This document shows, piece after piece, positions 49,500 to 61,417 of a DNA stretch of 64,000 bases. The number at the start of each line of letters is the position of its first letter. Position 1 is the stretch's first letter. Position numbers and translations under genes: made by a program. The notes below the pieces were generated by a model. It made no database searches and was not told where the DNA came from. It worked only from the letters and a program-made list of their open reading frames with translations. The stretch is from Hermodice carunculata (taxonomy: Eukaryota; Annelida; Polychaeta; Eunicida; Amphinomidae): contig OZ026628.1 in assembly GCA_964020975.1 (NCBI GenBank), positions 50,595,336-50,659,335 on the forward strand, in the 5' to 3' direction.

Positions 49500-49527
49500 T
49501 TTACTGAAAACAAATTTAAAGCTATGA

Positions 49528-49574
49528 ATTATATATATTATATATATATATGCATATATATATGTTTATATATA

Positions 49575-49650
<76 letters not shown>
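49528..49650. repeat. (AT)n-rich microsatellite
   Basis: Imperfect TATATG/TATA repeats leading into about 60 bases of perfect AT. Confidence 0.9.
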
Positions 49651-49651
<1 letters not shown>

Positions 49652-50219
49652 AAAATTATGCCATGGGACTCATTTGTAAAATCTCAACATTGAACTTCAT
49701 TTCACTTTGGCATGATGCTGGGACAGCCACACTTCAATGTTTTTTGTGTAAACTGTAGGCTGGGAACCTTCCCAGTAAAGCGCCCCTACCCCCCATCGAA
49801 GTATGTCTCAGAGCTTATACGATCACTCATGTCTGTCTATTTGTAAACATTTGCTTGTCACTATGGTAGCTTCTACCTTTTTTTAATTAAGTTACTGATA
49901 TTTCTGGAAATATTGTATGGATAACCATCTAGGTTCCTTTTGTTATTGGTGGTGCCACTTTGTTGATCACAAAGTTCAGGGGCCAAAAAGTGAAAAAAAA
50001 TATGAAAATGATCTTGTGTGTCTAATTTTGAATAAATCCTCATGCAATTTGAAGGTGACTGTATAATCTGTGCAAAACTTGTGGCGCTATGTACAGATGA
50101 ACAGAAAATATATGTAATTATTCATTATAATCTGTATAATTCATTATCTTGAGAAATTACTAGATTAATTTCACCAAATGTACAACAAACGTTTATCATG
50201 TGTGGAAATTGAATATTAC

Positions 50220-50965
50220 ATAATATGACCTTGACCTACTTTCTCACGGTCACACAGGGAATACAACATTAATTAAGACAGAAGTACAAAATTGACAAAC
50301 ATATGGGTTAGTCTAATGGTCAAACTATGTGAAATTTTGGGTGACCTTGACACATATATCAAAGTCATTCAGGACTTAGGAAAGGACGCGTCTGTATTTT
50401 GAGAAAGAGTAAGGCTGACGATACTATATATAGCACAAATGTATATTATATGTATGCATAAAAAATTCATACTGCATAATATGGATGACGTTGAACTGCT
50501 TTCCCAAAGTCATATACGGAATGCATTTCATTACAAGAATTTTTGTTAATGGTCATTACAAGTGAACTTGTGGACATGCATCCCTGTACCATTAAAGGAA
50601 TATTTTACAGGAAATATTCATATCTCGCGTGAATCATGGTGGCGCCACTTGTGGCAGAAATAGGAAGTCCAAGTACAGGACCTGGTATCAAAAACACTTT
50701 AAATTCATTTTTAACCAGAAATTTAGATGGAACTATTAGATTTACACCAATTATACATTAGGTCATCAGTCAAATTTTGCAAAATTATAATTGACTTTAT
50801 TTATTTTTCAAGGTCATTATACACTGTAGAAAAGAACACTAAATTCAGTGTGTTGAGAAAAATATAAGGGTAAGATTAGCAAGTATGCCGCAAGTGATTA
50901 TCATAACTTTGGAACTTTAATTCATACATGTATTTCATAATATGGATGACACTGACGTGCTTTCT
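50220..50965 (+). repeat. Old, diverged array with TGACCTTGA motifs
   Basis: Phrases such as GACCTTGACCTACTTTCTCA and GGTGACCTTGACACATATAT, with weaker ones near 50480, 50790 and 50942, recur at irregular 110-300-bp spacing. This matches an eroded form of the satellite at 20.9-22.6 kb. Confidence 0.45.
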
Positions 50966-51156
50966 CCAGATTACAAAGTTATATGTTTCATGATTTTTTT
51001 TTTTGCGATAGCCATTATATCTCAACTTGTGTTCATTTTAAAACTGAACTCCAACATTTCGAGGCATGTGGACGAAATTACTGTAGCGGCTGTTGATGCC
51101 ATTTACTGCTTGAGCCACGTCAGGGAATGGAAAACTGGACATTAAGTACTTAAATA

Positions 51157-52625
51157 ATTTGTTGAAATGCTAAAAGAAACGGATTCGATGTTCAAATCTC
51201 AGAAAGCTAACCCACCAAATCACCCTATCATCTTTCAGGGCCACGTTCTTCAAAATGTTGACCAACACAAGCACCTTGGTATTACACTGCATTCTGATTT
51301 AATGTGGTCTGATTATGTAAGAGAAATTTGGGCTAAATTCAGTAAACTGGTCAATATTATGAAGGGTCTAAAGTTCAGTCTTGATCGGCTAATCTTGCAG
51401 ATGACAGATATATCTTGTTATACCTATTCTAAGTAAAGTATAGACCCATATCTTTTACATGGATTGCGAAACCGGCCAAGCCTATGTTAATCACTCTCCA
51501 TGGCACAGATGGTGGCGTATACTTCCTACCTACATGTTTGGTGGAGGAAACCGAAGGACTCGGAGAAAACCACCGTGCACAGTCAGATACCTATTCTAGA
51601 AAATGGTAGCAATGTTTGGAGTGGATGTACTGTATCTGACGATGAAAAATTAAATTAAATGCAGCATGCGTTGTCTCTGGAGCAATGTATGGTAAAAGTA
51701 CTGCAAAACTACATGTATACGAGGAGCTTGGGTGGCAAACCTTGACAAAAGGGAAAGATATGTCTAAATTAACTTGAATGTATAAGTTGGTAAACAAACT
51801 TTTTCCTGAAAATTTCTGTTCTATTATTCCCATGGTTCCAGAATCATGTACTTTCACTACATGTCAACATTTTGAATCACCCTGCTTCAGAGCTCGGACT
51901 GAACTTTTTGATAAATCCTATTTTCCCTTCTGCAATTAGATTTTAGTCTGAATCGCTTCAAGCTTTTAAATGTAGCATATGCCAACCAGTTCGTCGAAGT
52001 ATCAAACTCCCTGAGGTGTATAATTTTGGCAACATATTTTGTTCCATTCAGTACATTCATTCATGTTTGGCAGCCAGTCAACTAAATTCCTTTTTATAGA
52101 AGATTGGTGTATCAGACACACCTTGGTGCTCATGTGGTTCTGCCCTTGAAGATACACGGCATTATTTGTTTGCTTGCCCCTCATTTATTGTACCATGATC
52201 AGCATTACATTCCATTTTACTCCTCTCACCCCACCCACTTTGCAAAGAGTATTGTATGGTTCTCATGAATGGTTTTTGCAAGAAAATAAGCAAATGTTCT
52301 CAGAAATTCACCAATATATCTTGGCACTTGGTCGATTTAAACCAACTGGCATCGGCTAACAAAACCATTGCAGTTTAAGCCCATAATGGCTACATTTAAA
52401 TGAAGGCAGCAAATGAGAGTGAAATCTTAAGTTTGTTTTGAGCCTTTGTCTCTGTCCTTGTTTTGTGATTGTTATCTTAAAACGTGTTTTTGTCTTGTCT
52501 TGTTGTGTCCTATCAGTGTCTTTTCATCCCAAGAGGAATTTAAATAGGGCAGAAACCTCTTTCCTAATTGTATAATTTGTATTCGATTGTCTTTATTTTT
52601 GCTCAGTGATGAAATAAAATATGTT
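51157..52625 (+). mobile_element. 5'-truncated LINE (Jockey/CR1-type RT end)
   Basis: The RT thumb region reads FQGHVLQNVDQHKHLGITLH followed by SDLMWSDYV. Downstream are ELGWQTLTKR and the C-terminal zinc-like CSCGSALEDTRHYLFACP. The 3' UTR ends near AATAAAATATGTTTAA. Only the C-terminal third of the ORF is present, as usual for 5'-truncated LINE insertions. The ORF is interrupted by a SINE at 51432-51586 and has other stops (for example TTAAATTAAATG near 51650) and frame changes, so it is inactive. Confidence 0.8.
51432..51586 (-). mobile_element. SINE copy nested in the LINE, 12-bp target duplication
   Basis: ATACCTATTCTA occurs at 51420-51431 and 51587-51598, flanking a body almost identical to the SINE at 16761 (GGTGGAGGAAACCGAAG, GGAGAAAACCACCGTGCAC). 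The copy lacks the tRNA-like head, so it is 5'-truncated. It proves the SINE moved after the LINE had landed. Confidence 0.85.
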
Positions 52626-52923
52626 TAAGGCCATGTTGAAATGGTGTGACAATCATAATTTCATTGTATTAGTGCAAACACTTGTAGATATTTCATACTT
52701 AGAACAGACTCAGTGGCTTTCTTGATACACCATAGGTCTTATATGCATTTCTCACCATGAATATTTTCGCTAGATGTTTGTTTATGTAAAAATTTAAAGT
52801 TGAAAATAATTCACATCGGGGCACATCAGGGTAATTTCAAGGTAAAAGATTACTTTAACGTGAAATGCATTAAAAAATGAAAATTAATACAATTTATATT
52901 TTTCTCCTTTCCACATAATGCAG

Positions 52924-52998
52924 TTGATGTTAAACATTCAACCACCGCGGAGACAACTACACGTATACCAGTCACAGGATCTACCACATTGTCAACAG
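52924..52998 (+). CDS. Thr-rich stalk exon
   Basis: Acceptor TTCCACATAATGCAG, donor CAACAG|GTATTA, 75 bases, phase 1-1. It encodes DVKHSTTAETTTRIPVTGST then TLSTG, a Ser/Thr-rich segment likely O-glycosylated. Such short stalks usually separate Ig domains from the membrane helix in surface receptors. Phase matches the Ig exons and the transmembrane exon. Confidence 0.6.
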
Positions 52999-53370
52999 GT
53001 ATTAAGGCCACATAAGCATTGTATGTGAATGTATGTATGTTTGTATGTATATACTGTAAAAACCAAATCTTTCTATGTTATTTGACAAAACAGTACTAAC
53101 AGTGACCATTTCAGAGCGCAGTGTTTTTCCTCCAAGGAGCTTTGCATACGTAAAGATAACTTACACAATGTTGTGCACAATGCCACAAACTTCAAAGGAA
53201 ACTGCTGCAATCTTATGCATTAGGTCAAAGCTAGCATTTTGAGGTCCCACCTTGCCTTCTGAGAGTCCAACAGTGCTTGCAGTTGTAAAGTATTGTCTAA
53301 CTGGACAAAGTGAATTCACCTCTGGGGTCAAATATCACAGAAATTTTCATTCCTACATAAAAAACCAATA

Positions 53371-53547
53371 CAGTGGTTCCACCTTATAAGGCCCCTCTAA
53401 CCAGAGGCCACCCCTCTTGGAAGGCTGGCATTCTTGTGCAGAGAGTATGGTTTTTCCATTATATTTTTCCCTTCAAGAGAGGCCACCCCTCTTATAAGGC
53501 CACTTTTTGGCAGCGTTTGGCTTGACCTTATAGGAGGGGGACTACTG
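53371..53547. mobile_element. Pogo/Tigger-like MITE, 177 bp, TA target site
   Basis: CAGTGGTTCCACCTTATAAG at the left and CCTTATAGGAGGGGGACTAC then TG at the right are inverted repeats with TA outside both ends. Inner GAGGCCACCCCTCTT copies lie in both halves. Confidence 0.7.
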
Positions 53548-53589
53548 TATACTCCATTATCTGCAAACCAATAGAAATTAGTCGGAGTT

Positions 53590-55700
53590 CCAGAAGAAAT
53601 TAGGTGGATAATTTCAGCATATATTTGTCCTGGTTTCAACAGAATGCCTAAACTCTGCTAAGTTTTACTCCTAATTTCAATGGAATGCCTAAACTCTGCC
53701 TGTTCTCAAGGCTAATTTCAGCACAGATTAGTCCTAGGTTAGGCATGTATTCACCAGAATATATGCGCTCCAAAAATGTAAGTTAGGCTGAATATTCGCT
53801 GGCATGTAGGGGGACATCCAGCATACTTTGTATTTAGCAGCATACCAGACTTGATAAGGCGGGCTTCAGGTGGAAATTTGGCAGACCTCTCAGTGGAGAT
53901 TAGGCATGGTTACATTGTAGATTATGTGAACTTCCAGCGGAGATTAGACAGGGGTACAGCGGGAATTATGTCGACTTCCCAGCAGAACTTCGGCAGGGTT
54001 TAAGCCTAGATTATACAAGGTTCCGGCCTAGATTATGCAGTTTAGGCAGGGTTACAGAGGAATTCTGGCAGACATTCCAGCAGATGTAAGGCAGGGTTCC
54101 AGCCTAGATTATGCGGGCTTCTAGTGGAGATTAGACACGTTTACAGCAGAAATTATTCCGACTTCCTGGTGGAGTTATGTACACTTCTAGCAGAGACTAG
54201 GCTGACTTTCCAGCGGAGATTAGGCTAACATACATGTATGAACAGCAGTTCTGACCCACATGCAGAATACTTGTGTCTTCATATGGGGTTCAGTCTTGAT
54301 GAAAGAATAGACAAAATTTCTTGAAAAATTCAAAGGTACAACTATAGATAGAATGTCTACCTTACTTGCATACAACCATAGACAAAGTGTAGATGCCAAC
54401 TTTATGCGAAATTACAACTTACAGGCGACTACTCTGTCACATATGGTAAAACCTGTGAAGCCTGAATGCCCCACGGACCGAAATAAAATGTTTGGGTTTT
54501 GCAGGTGTTCAACTGTCGGAGGTTTGGGTTGGGTTGAGTTGGGTTCGGGAGGTGGGTGGGTGGGGGGGTGTATACTGAAAGGGACTGCCATGGCAGGATG
54601 TTATACATGTATCATGTGTATGTATGTTTACCTTCAGAAAAAACACTGAAAGTGTTTATACAAGCTTATACATCCTGTTCACTTTCATTTCCACATGTAC
54701 TAAACTTGAACAAATAAAATAAGAAAATGGGTTCTTTGTTTCCTGTGAAATGAAAAAGGTATATGCATTGTATTGTAAACATGATATCAATACATGTTGA
54801 ATATATATGTAGTTGCTCACTTTATGTAAGGTCAGAATCAGTCTTACATGTAAACTTTTCCATTTATAGCTTTATGTTTATTTCCAAAGTCTTGGCAACT
54901 AGTCAGTTTTTTTTAATACCCCCAACAGTGTAATGTTCAGTACTCTTCCACGAAAAGCAAAAATAAAGCACAAGACCATTAAAGCAATGAATTTGCACCA
55001 TTTTGCTATTTTTCAATGTTCATTGACTGGGAGTGTCGCTTTCACAGGTTTATTATGATGTTTTGGGCCCAAATTTAGTGTTCTGGTTTGACAGGTGTTC
55101 AAGTTTGGCAGGGTGAAAGACTCTGCTCTCCTATTGATATACAGGTACAATATTTGGGACCGAAAAACTGAAGTGTTCAACTTGGCAGGTTTTGTTGTAC
55201 TTTGTTTCTTTTGAATTACAGTCCTGTACATTTGTACTAAACTGACTGCCTGTAGTGGTCAGTGGAAAAATGAAGCTAGATGCACTCAAAATTCCAAGAC
55301 AAAGTTTCCAATATATCTGCTTCCCTCCAATTGTCCTTGCATTGTGGGTATTTTTATGGATATATGGGAACTAACTGGTAATCACGCTTAAAGTCTGCTG
55401 AGCCCCCAGCCTATATTAGGCATTCCACTGAAATCCGCTTGTATACCAGTCTACACTAAGCATTCCGCTGGAACTGTGGCCATTTCTGGCAGCAGTTACA
55501 CTGGTTCAACGGACATTAAGCATTTTGCCAAACATCTGCTGGAATTCCAGCACATATTATGCAGAAATTAAGCCTGCATTAGGCGTTTCCGCTAAAAATG
55601 CGCTGGAGTTTCAGACTATATTAGGTCTAGATCCAGCCTATATTCAGTGTCTGCTGGAATTTTAGCAGAGTTTATCTAGAGATTCAGCATAGGTTGAATT
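53590..55700. mobile_element. Foldback-like element with arms of degenerate short repeats
   Basis: 53640-54225 is a run of loose 25-35-bp repeats built on CCAGCGGAGATTAGGC and CAGGGTTCCAGCCTAGATTA. 55395-55700 carries the inverse orientation (TTAGGCATTCC, CTGCTGGAATTCCAGC). The two arms enclose about 1.1 kb with no recognised ORF. Long inverted arms made of short direct repeats define foldback (TU/Galileo-like) elements. Exact ends and target duplication were not found. Confidence 0.4.
54520..54570 (+). other. G-rich tract, GGGTT-like, G-quadruplex-capable
   Basis: GGTTTGGGTTGGGTTGAGTT continues into GGGTGGGTGGGTGGGGGGG. Many G-triplets with short loops fit a G4; part resembles telomere-like spacing by chance. 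Confidence 0.55.
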
Positions 55701-56709
55701 TTGGTAAGGGCTTATTCACCACAAGGCTCTGCAGAATCTGTCTGCACCAAAGACGGAACTCTACACTTAAAGTTGTTGTGTAAAGACGAGTGTAAAAATG
55801 TGTTATTTGTAAATTTTTTTGGATATTTTTGAATAATATTGAATATAAGTGAAATTTGTGCTATATGATGTCAATACATATGTCTACATGTACAAAAGCA
55901 TATCAGATTTTTTTACAAGTACATCTATTCTTTACAGTGGTAACACAGTAATTGAAAAAAGGCTGATTTTTTTTTTCAAAATTGATAAAGTTTGGTGGAT
56001 TCTTCAATTTTGATACACATTTTGAGATGCACTTTCATTTCTTAAATAATTCTCAATGCTTAATTTTCCCGGTAAACCAATTCTTATATTATCCAAATCA
56101 GATAACTAGTTTTAGAGAAAATTCCACATAAACTAGACAGTGGGGTGCAAATACCTACTTTGGCAAATACAGATTGTGCATTAATTTAAAGTCCTTGCCG
56201 AAATAATGTTGCTTATGTAAGCAGAAATATTGTTTTTTACTTAACAGAAATCTTTCTTAACTTTCAAGTTGCTGTCCATAATGTAAAGTTTTAAAGTGGC
56301 CCCAGCAATGGCGGGTTTTTAAATCATTAGCTGGGATCATGTTGGCAATGGCGGGTAACTATGCCTACCTTTAGTTTATTTATTTTTCATGTTGTAAACA
56401 ACATGCTAGAAACTTAGAACCAGAAAGGATGTCATCTTTATGTGTTATCACTCCCACAGGACTTCTTAATCCCGTTCTGTAGCAGCCAATATTCATGAAA
56501 ATGATTTGATAGGTATGCTCAGATGCCTCAACAACCCTGACAAAAGAATACTACTTTTTCTTCAATGCAAGAGCCGGGCTTCTAACCTGCCCCCTGCTGG
56601 GAGTAGCCAGGCTTATCTGATTAGATAGATTAGCTCACAGCAGGCAGCACATCAAAAGTCTGCGACTTTACCCTTGGGTTGCCTTAAAATCCTTGGTGAA
56701 GAGTCACTA
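55701..56709. other. Intron sequence, no feature seen
   Basis: AT-rich; nothing recognised. Confidence 0.4.
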
Positions 56710-57597
56710 CAGTAGACTCTCGTTTGAAAGACTCTCTTTTGAAAGACTCTTTCTGGAGACTCTCTGCCTTTTGTGATAATTTTTGCTGTTAAAAAGGACA
56801 TTCTAATGATAATCTACCTCCTTTGGGAAACCGCCTCTAGAACGTGACCAGTGACTACACAAAATGACAACAAAATACCACTTATCCCAGCAGATAGTCC
56901 CTATTTCACATAAGTAAAGCCCACCTGTCTGTACAATATTTGTAATATAATTTGTCAAAAGCAGTTTACAAGTCTAGAATATGTTTATGAAATTATAATA
57001 ACTATAAAACAATAAAACACATGACTGCAAAAGGAAATGGGGTCTAATAAGGGGGCAGCCATTATTTACCAGAGTGGGGGAGCTCGGAATATTGGGATGG
57101 TATATCATCATAATTTTGTGGTCCCCCCCCAAAAAAAAACCGTCAAGAATTTGTGCCCCCCTCAGCAAGTGTGCAGAATTTTGTGACCCCACACCCTTTG
57201 AGCTCCCCCCCCCACCTTTCACTGGTTTTTGTTTTATGGCTTTGTTATAAACTGATTCGCACTTTGATGACCCCCCCCCCGCGCCAGGGTTGATGGCAAC
57301 TTTATGACCCCACCCCAATTAGGAGAATTTGTAATTTTGTGGCCCCTCATAATTGGGTAGAGAAATTTTGTGACCCTTTCCCCAAATATCCCGACACCCA
57401 CCCACCCCCGGGAAATAATGACCGCCCCCTTACTGTACATCAGTCATGTTTAAATCTAAATTATGGATGGGAATTCAAAGAAATGGTTGGTTTCTGGGCA
57501 GTTGGTGCAAGAGTCAAACCCCTTTGGGAGACCACCTGCTTTATGTGGCCACCTCTTGGATAGCACTGGGGGTGGTGTCTCAAAGGAGGGTCTACTG
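56710..57597. mobile_element. Pogo/Tigger-like element, 888 bp, with C-rich repeats inside
   Basis: CAGTAGACTCTCGTTTGAAA at the left (TA before it) mirrors CTCAAAGGAGGGTCTACTG at the right. Inner GGGAGACC and GGTGTCTC segments pair as well. 57110-57430 inside it is a separate array in which AATTTTGTGACCCC-like phrases recur seven times with long C runs, each about 35-55 bp apart. Confidence 0.55.
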
Positions 57598-57659
57598 CAC
57601 TGTATATAAAGAAAGGACTGAAGCCCTCATGCTGATTATTATGTCATTTGCCAACACGG

Positions 57660-58194
57660 ACATATTCTTTCATTTTTGTGATTTATACGTTGCCTCTAAA
57701 GTTCAAGCATCAAGGTCATTTGGGCTTTTGAATTCTCATCTAGCCAAAACTCGGTCAATTTTTATCCAATTTTGATCATGTTGGACTCTAAGTGTAACTA
57801 TTGTTATACTGCTCATTTTGGTTATGTACATGAAACCTCCAAGGATCAAAGAGCAAGGCCATCTGGACCTTTGATAGTTTATTCCAGCCATAACTTGGTT
57901 AATTTTCATCCAATTGTTATTATGTTGAGCTCAACTTGTCGGCATTACAACACTGCATTTTGTGTGCTAACATATAAACTTTAAAGTTCAAAGGTCAATG
58001 CCATTTGGACCTTTGAAAGTTTCATCTAGCCATAATTAGGTCAACTTTTATCTGATTTGGTTCATGTTGAGTTTAAATTGTAGGTATTATAACACTGTAT
58101 TTTTTTGTTATTTACATATGAACTCTAAATGTCAAAGGTCAAGGTCATTTTGAAGACACAGACAGATTTGCTTTGAGGCAAATCTTCTTTTCTA
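57660..58194 (+). mobile_element. Second AGATTTGC-hairpin tandem-core element
   Basis: About three 140-145-bp units share CATCTAGCCATAATTAGGTC- and TGATCATGTTG-like phrases (anchors near 57738, 57880 and 58020). The end is AGATTTGC-TTTGAG-GCAAATCT at 58164-58185 followed by TCTTTTCTA, as in the element ending at 20248. Confidence 0.5.
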
Positions 58195-58254
58195 GTAAAT
58201 TAAATATCTTTTGAGTTTTGAGTTTCAGGAAGATTAATACAAACATACAAATGT

Positions 58255-58366
58255 ACATACATACATACATACATGCATGCATGCATGCATGCATGCATGC
58301 ATGCATGCATGCATACATACATACATACATACATACATACATACATACATACATACATACATACAC
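58255..58366. repeat. (CATA)n(CATG)n(CATA)n compound microsatellite
   Basis: A CATG core is bracketed by CATA on both sides; GCATGCATGC is self-complementary and can form a hairpin or Z-prone DNA. Confidence 0.95.
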
Positions 58367-58508
58367 ACCTACATACAGGGGGGCAAAGATATTCCCTCAG
58401 TTCCAGATGGATGCTAATAAGAGAACAGTTAATAGCCGAATATCTGTTTGAATTTATTTTTAAAATAGTTTGCATGTGTACTTTTCACGCATATATTCTT
58501 TTCTTCAG

Positions 58509-58602
58509 TCACTACTGCTCTGGGTATAATCACTGCAATTTGTGTACTCGCAATCATCATCATTATAGTACAGTTTGCAATTATTTGGAGGATGCGAAAC
58601 AG
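58509..58602 (+). CDS. Transmembrane exon
   Basis: Acceptor TTCTTTTCTTCAG, donor AACAG|GTAGTG, 94 bases, enters phase 1 and leaves phase 2. It encodes TTALGITAICVLAIIIIIVQ then FAIIWRMRNR, a single hydrophobic helix of about 22 residues with a basic stop-transfer end. That gives type I orientation with the Ig domains outside. The buried Gln in the helix could mediate pairing with another receptor chain. The phase fits both the stalk exon and the tail exon. Confidence 0.7.
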
Positions 58603-59126
58603 GTAGTGTATATTCATTTCTTATGTGTAGACAGTTTCTTAGGTGTACTTACCGTTGCCATATAAGCCGATATACTAGTCATTCTGGATCCAGTTTAAAC
58701 ACAGTGTCCATGGAAAGAGATAATCCGCATACGCATCCATAAACTCTGTTGCTTTTATTTAGTTTGCATGCCACCTTGTAAAGATCTTTAAAGCAAACAT
58801 TACTGTGTGGGAAGAGAGTAAAGGAAAGAGGATTTCATCATTACAAATATGTGGTTTAAAACTTTTCAACATAAAGCAAAGGTTTCATCACAAACAAGGT
58901 ATAACCAGCCCATCTCACCAGATGAAAGGTGCTAGCGTTATAAACATGTGCTAAAAGCTCCTCATAGATTAGGCGAGAAGGTCCTAATTTATCCAGGCCA
59001 GGTCGATGCATGCACAGGCAAATTAATAAAAATTAGTTATACCTATGAAATCACCACAGGACATTACTTTTATGTTGTGCACACATAGAATCATGGTATC
59101 GCATTTGATGAATAGAAATATGATTA

Positions 59127-59344
59127 CTGTAGTTCTAGAAATTTTCGCGCTGGATTTAATTTCGCGCTTTTTGCGCTACCACTCAGAGCGCGAAAATTAA
59201 AATACGCGAAAATAGGTTGCATTGCATTTCACTACATTGTAAGGCATTGGATTGCGCGAAATTAAAATGTGCGAAAATTCTGTTATTTGAGAAAAATTGA
59301 GTTTGCGCGAAATTAAACACGCGCGAAAATTTCTAGAACTACAG
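59127..59344. mobile_element. 218-bp MITE with perfect 23-bp TIRs and six E2F-type sites
   Basis: The ends start CTGTAGTTCTAGAAATTTTC (then GCG) and are perfect inverted repeats over 23 bp, with TA outside both sides (59125-59126 and 59345-59346). Inside the element, including the TIRs, TTTCGCGC or its complement occurs six times, plus one ACGCGAAA variant. TTTCGCGC satisfies the E2F consensus TTTSSCGC. It lies in the intron between the transmembrane and tail exons. TIR perfection indicates recent insertion. Confidence 0.85.
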
Positions 59345-59345
59345 T

Positions 59346-61417
59346 ATACTGTTTGATGCAGTTTCTGGCTGTGATTGCTACATGTATTTACATTTTTCTT
59401 GGTTTATATTGACATGCATTGGGAAAAGTTACACCGATCCATGATGTCATGCTCTGGGGATGCATAATGTTTTCCGAAAGAAAAATTCGCTTTTAGTTTT
59501 CTAACCTGGGGGCTTCATGTCTAAAGAGCTTGATACCCAGCCTAAATTGCTAATGGCACCATCTGCAAAACTCGTTCCCTATTGGTGCAAATAATAGACT
59601 GACAAAACGTGATTACCCAAAACATTGTTGATGTAACATTACATTAACCATAGGGAAAACATTAATGCAATAGTTTTGAATCTACTACCCACCAAAGTTC
59701 AAAGACTGTAAAATAATAATGGAAATATATAAAAATAACTATACTTTTCAATGGGCTTGACCCTACCATAAGTTTTAAATCTTGACTATAATTTCAATCT
59801 TGTCATCTGTTTGTTTAATAAGCATTCCATCCATGTTCTTCTGGCATTTTTATCTGTTAAATACCGTCATGAAATTTTAAAATACCAAAATGCTGATTTT
59901 TTAGACTGAAAAATGCTAATATGAAAAATAGAAGGATATATAACTGTGGCCTGTGGCCTTCTCGTTACCATTGATCCCCAAGCTACACCCTGGCATTAAA
60001 AAAATCACACTTTTCAACTTAGCAGGTCTGGTCACCTGAAAATAACAAGTGAAAGTCACTGATACTGCGTAACCTACTAGAATTGGACATGATGTATATA
60101 TCCTATAAATTGGCGTGTCAAATTAAATTATTTTTTGAGATATACAGTTTCATATCTGTACACACATTTTGGTTAATCATTTGAGCGGAATAAGAGGTGG
60201 CACCCCTAATATCTTACGCAAGTGAGATTTGGACCACTTCCACGATCCCAATAAATTTCATGAAGATCTAATAAACATTAAGCATGCTAGAGTGGTCACA
60301 ATATCTTCATATTTTGACCCATCCATTACATCAAACTCTAGGTTGTGACACCAATATAGAAATTGACCTAGATTTTTATACACCTCATAGGGCCTGACAG
60401 ACGTTGGGGGCTTCTAAAAAAATGTGGACTTTATTGCGCTCACAAGCATAAAGTGCACAGATGGACGGAATGATAAGAGGATGGGCAGACAGACAGATGT
60501 AAGTGACACAATGAGCTCAGCTATGGACTGAAGGGCTAAAAACGAACACTGATGAAAAAATCCTTGACAACTTTTGAAGCCCCATTGGTACACATTAAAT
60601 ATTTGCAATAATGCAAAATAAATAGAGAAATAAATGATTGATTCAGCATGTGAACAGTTATTTCCATATTTTCAGTGGACATTTTTCATATTTGGCCCAA
60701 ACTTAATGTTTGTTTAAGAATTAGATGACAAGGTTAAAAGTATAGTCAGATTTAGAATTTGCAGATCATGTCAAGTTCACAATAGATATACATTTAACTT
60801 GCGCCCAGAAATATTTTCAATGAAGTTAAAAGGTAGCAGCTTCCTAAAAATTGCTTTTATGATATACCTGGTTGATAGTACTCTCTTTGCCATGACACCA
60901 TGCCATATGGGCTTTGCTTCTTTTATCCTGAATGTCTGAAGACATGCCTGATCGTGTGTTACCGGTAGATCACAATTTGTAGCTTGCGTAGTAATGATAG
61001 CCTATAAGCTCAAATGGCACCAAAAACATAAAAATCCCTATGGTATCTTCCGTCGATTACTGCCGTATTTATAATGTATAAATGATTTTGATGGGTGCAG
61101 GGGTTGGTAAAAAGTAACCCTTTCCCCTTGAAATAAGACTAAATTAAAAAAATTCCTTGGCATGAAAGATGTGATCCTAATGTTTCTCATCTGCGATTCT
61201 CAGTCAAATTGTTCTGCTATTAATGTTGACATTAGTTTAGGTGAAAGCACTGAAGTAGATGCCATTTGACCACCAGACAGTTTTGGCCAGTTTATTAAAG
61301 GGTTGAAATATCTATCATCAGCATAGTTATATCAAATATTATTGCAAGGAGCAGAATGGATCAGTATCCGTACATGTCTGGTGTCCCAAACACTAAATAT
61401 ACAAAGGTTACGTTAAG
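59346..61417. other. Intron sequence, no feature seen
   Basis: About 2 kb of AT-rich DNA with no recognised gene or element. Confidence 0.4.

Noticed and set aside
54353-54649. ORF with CPTDRNKMFGFCRC and Gly-rich tail
   Set aside because: Lies inside the foldback-like region and runs into the G-rich tract; no domain.
58145-58665. MYVC/MHAC repeat ORFs on both strands
   Set aside because: Translations of the CATA/CATG microsatellite.
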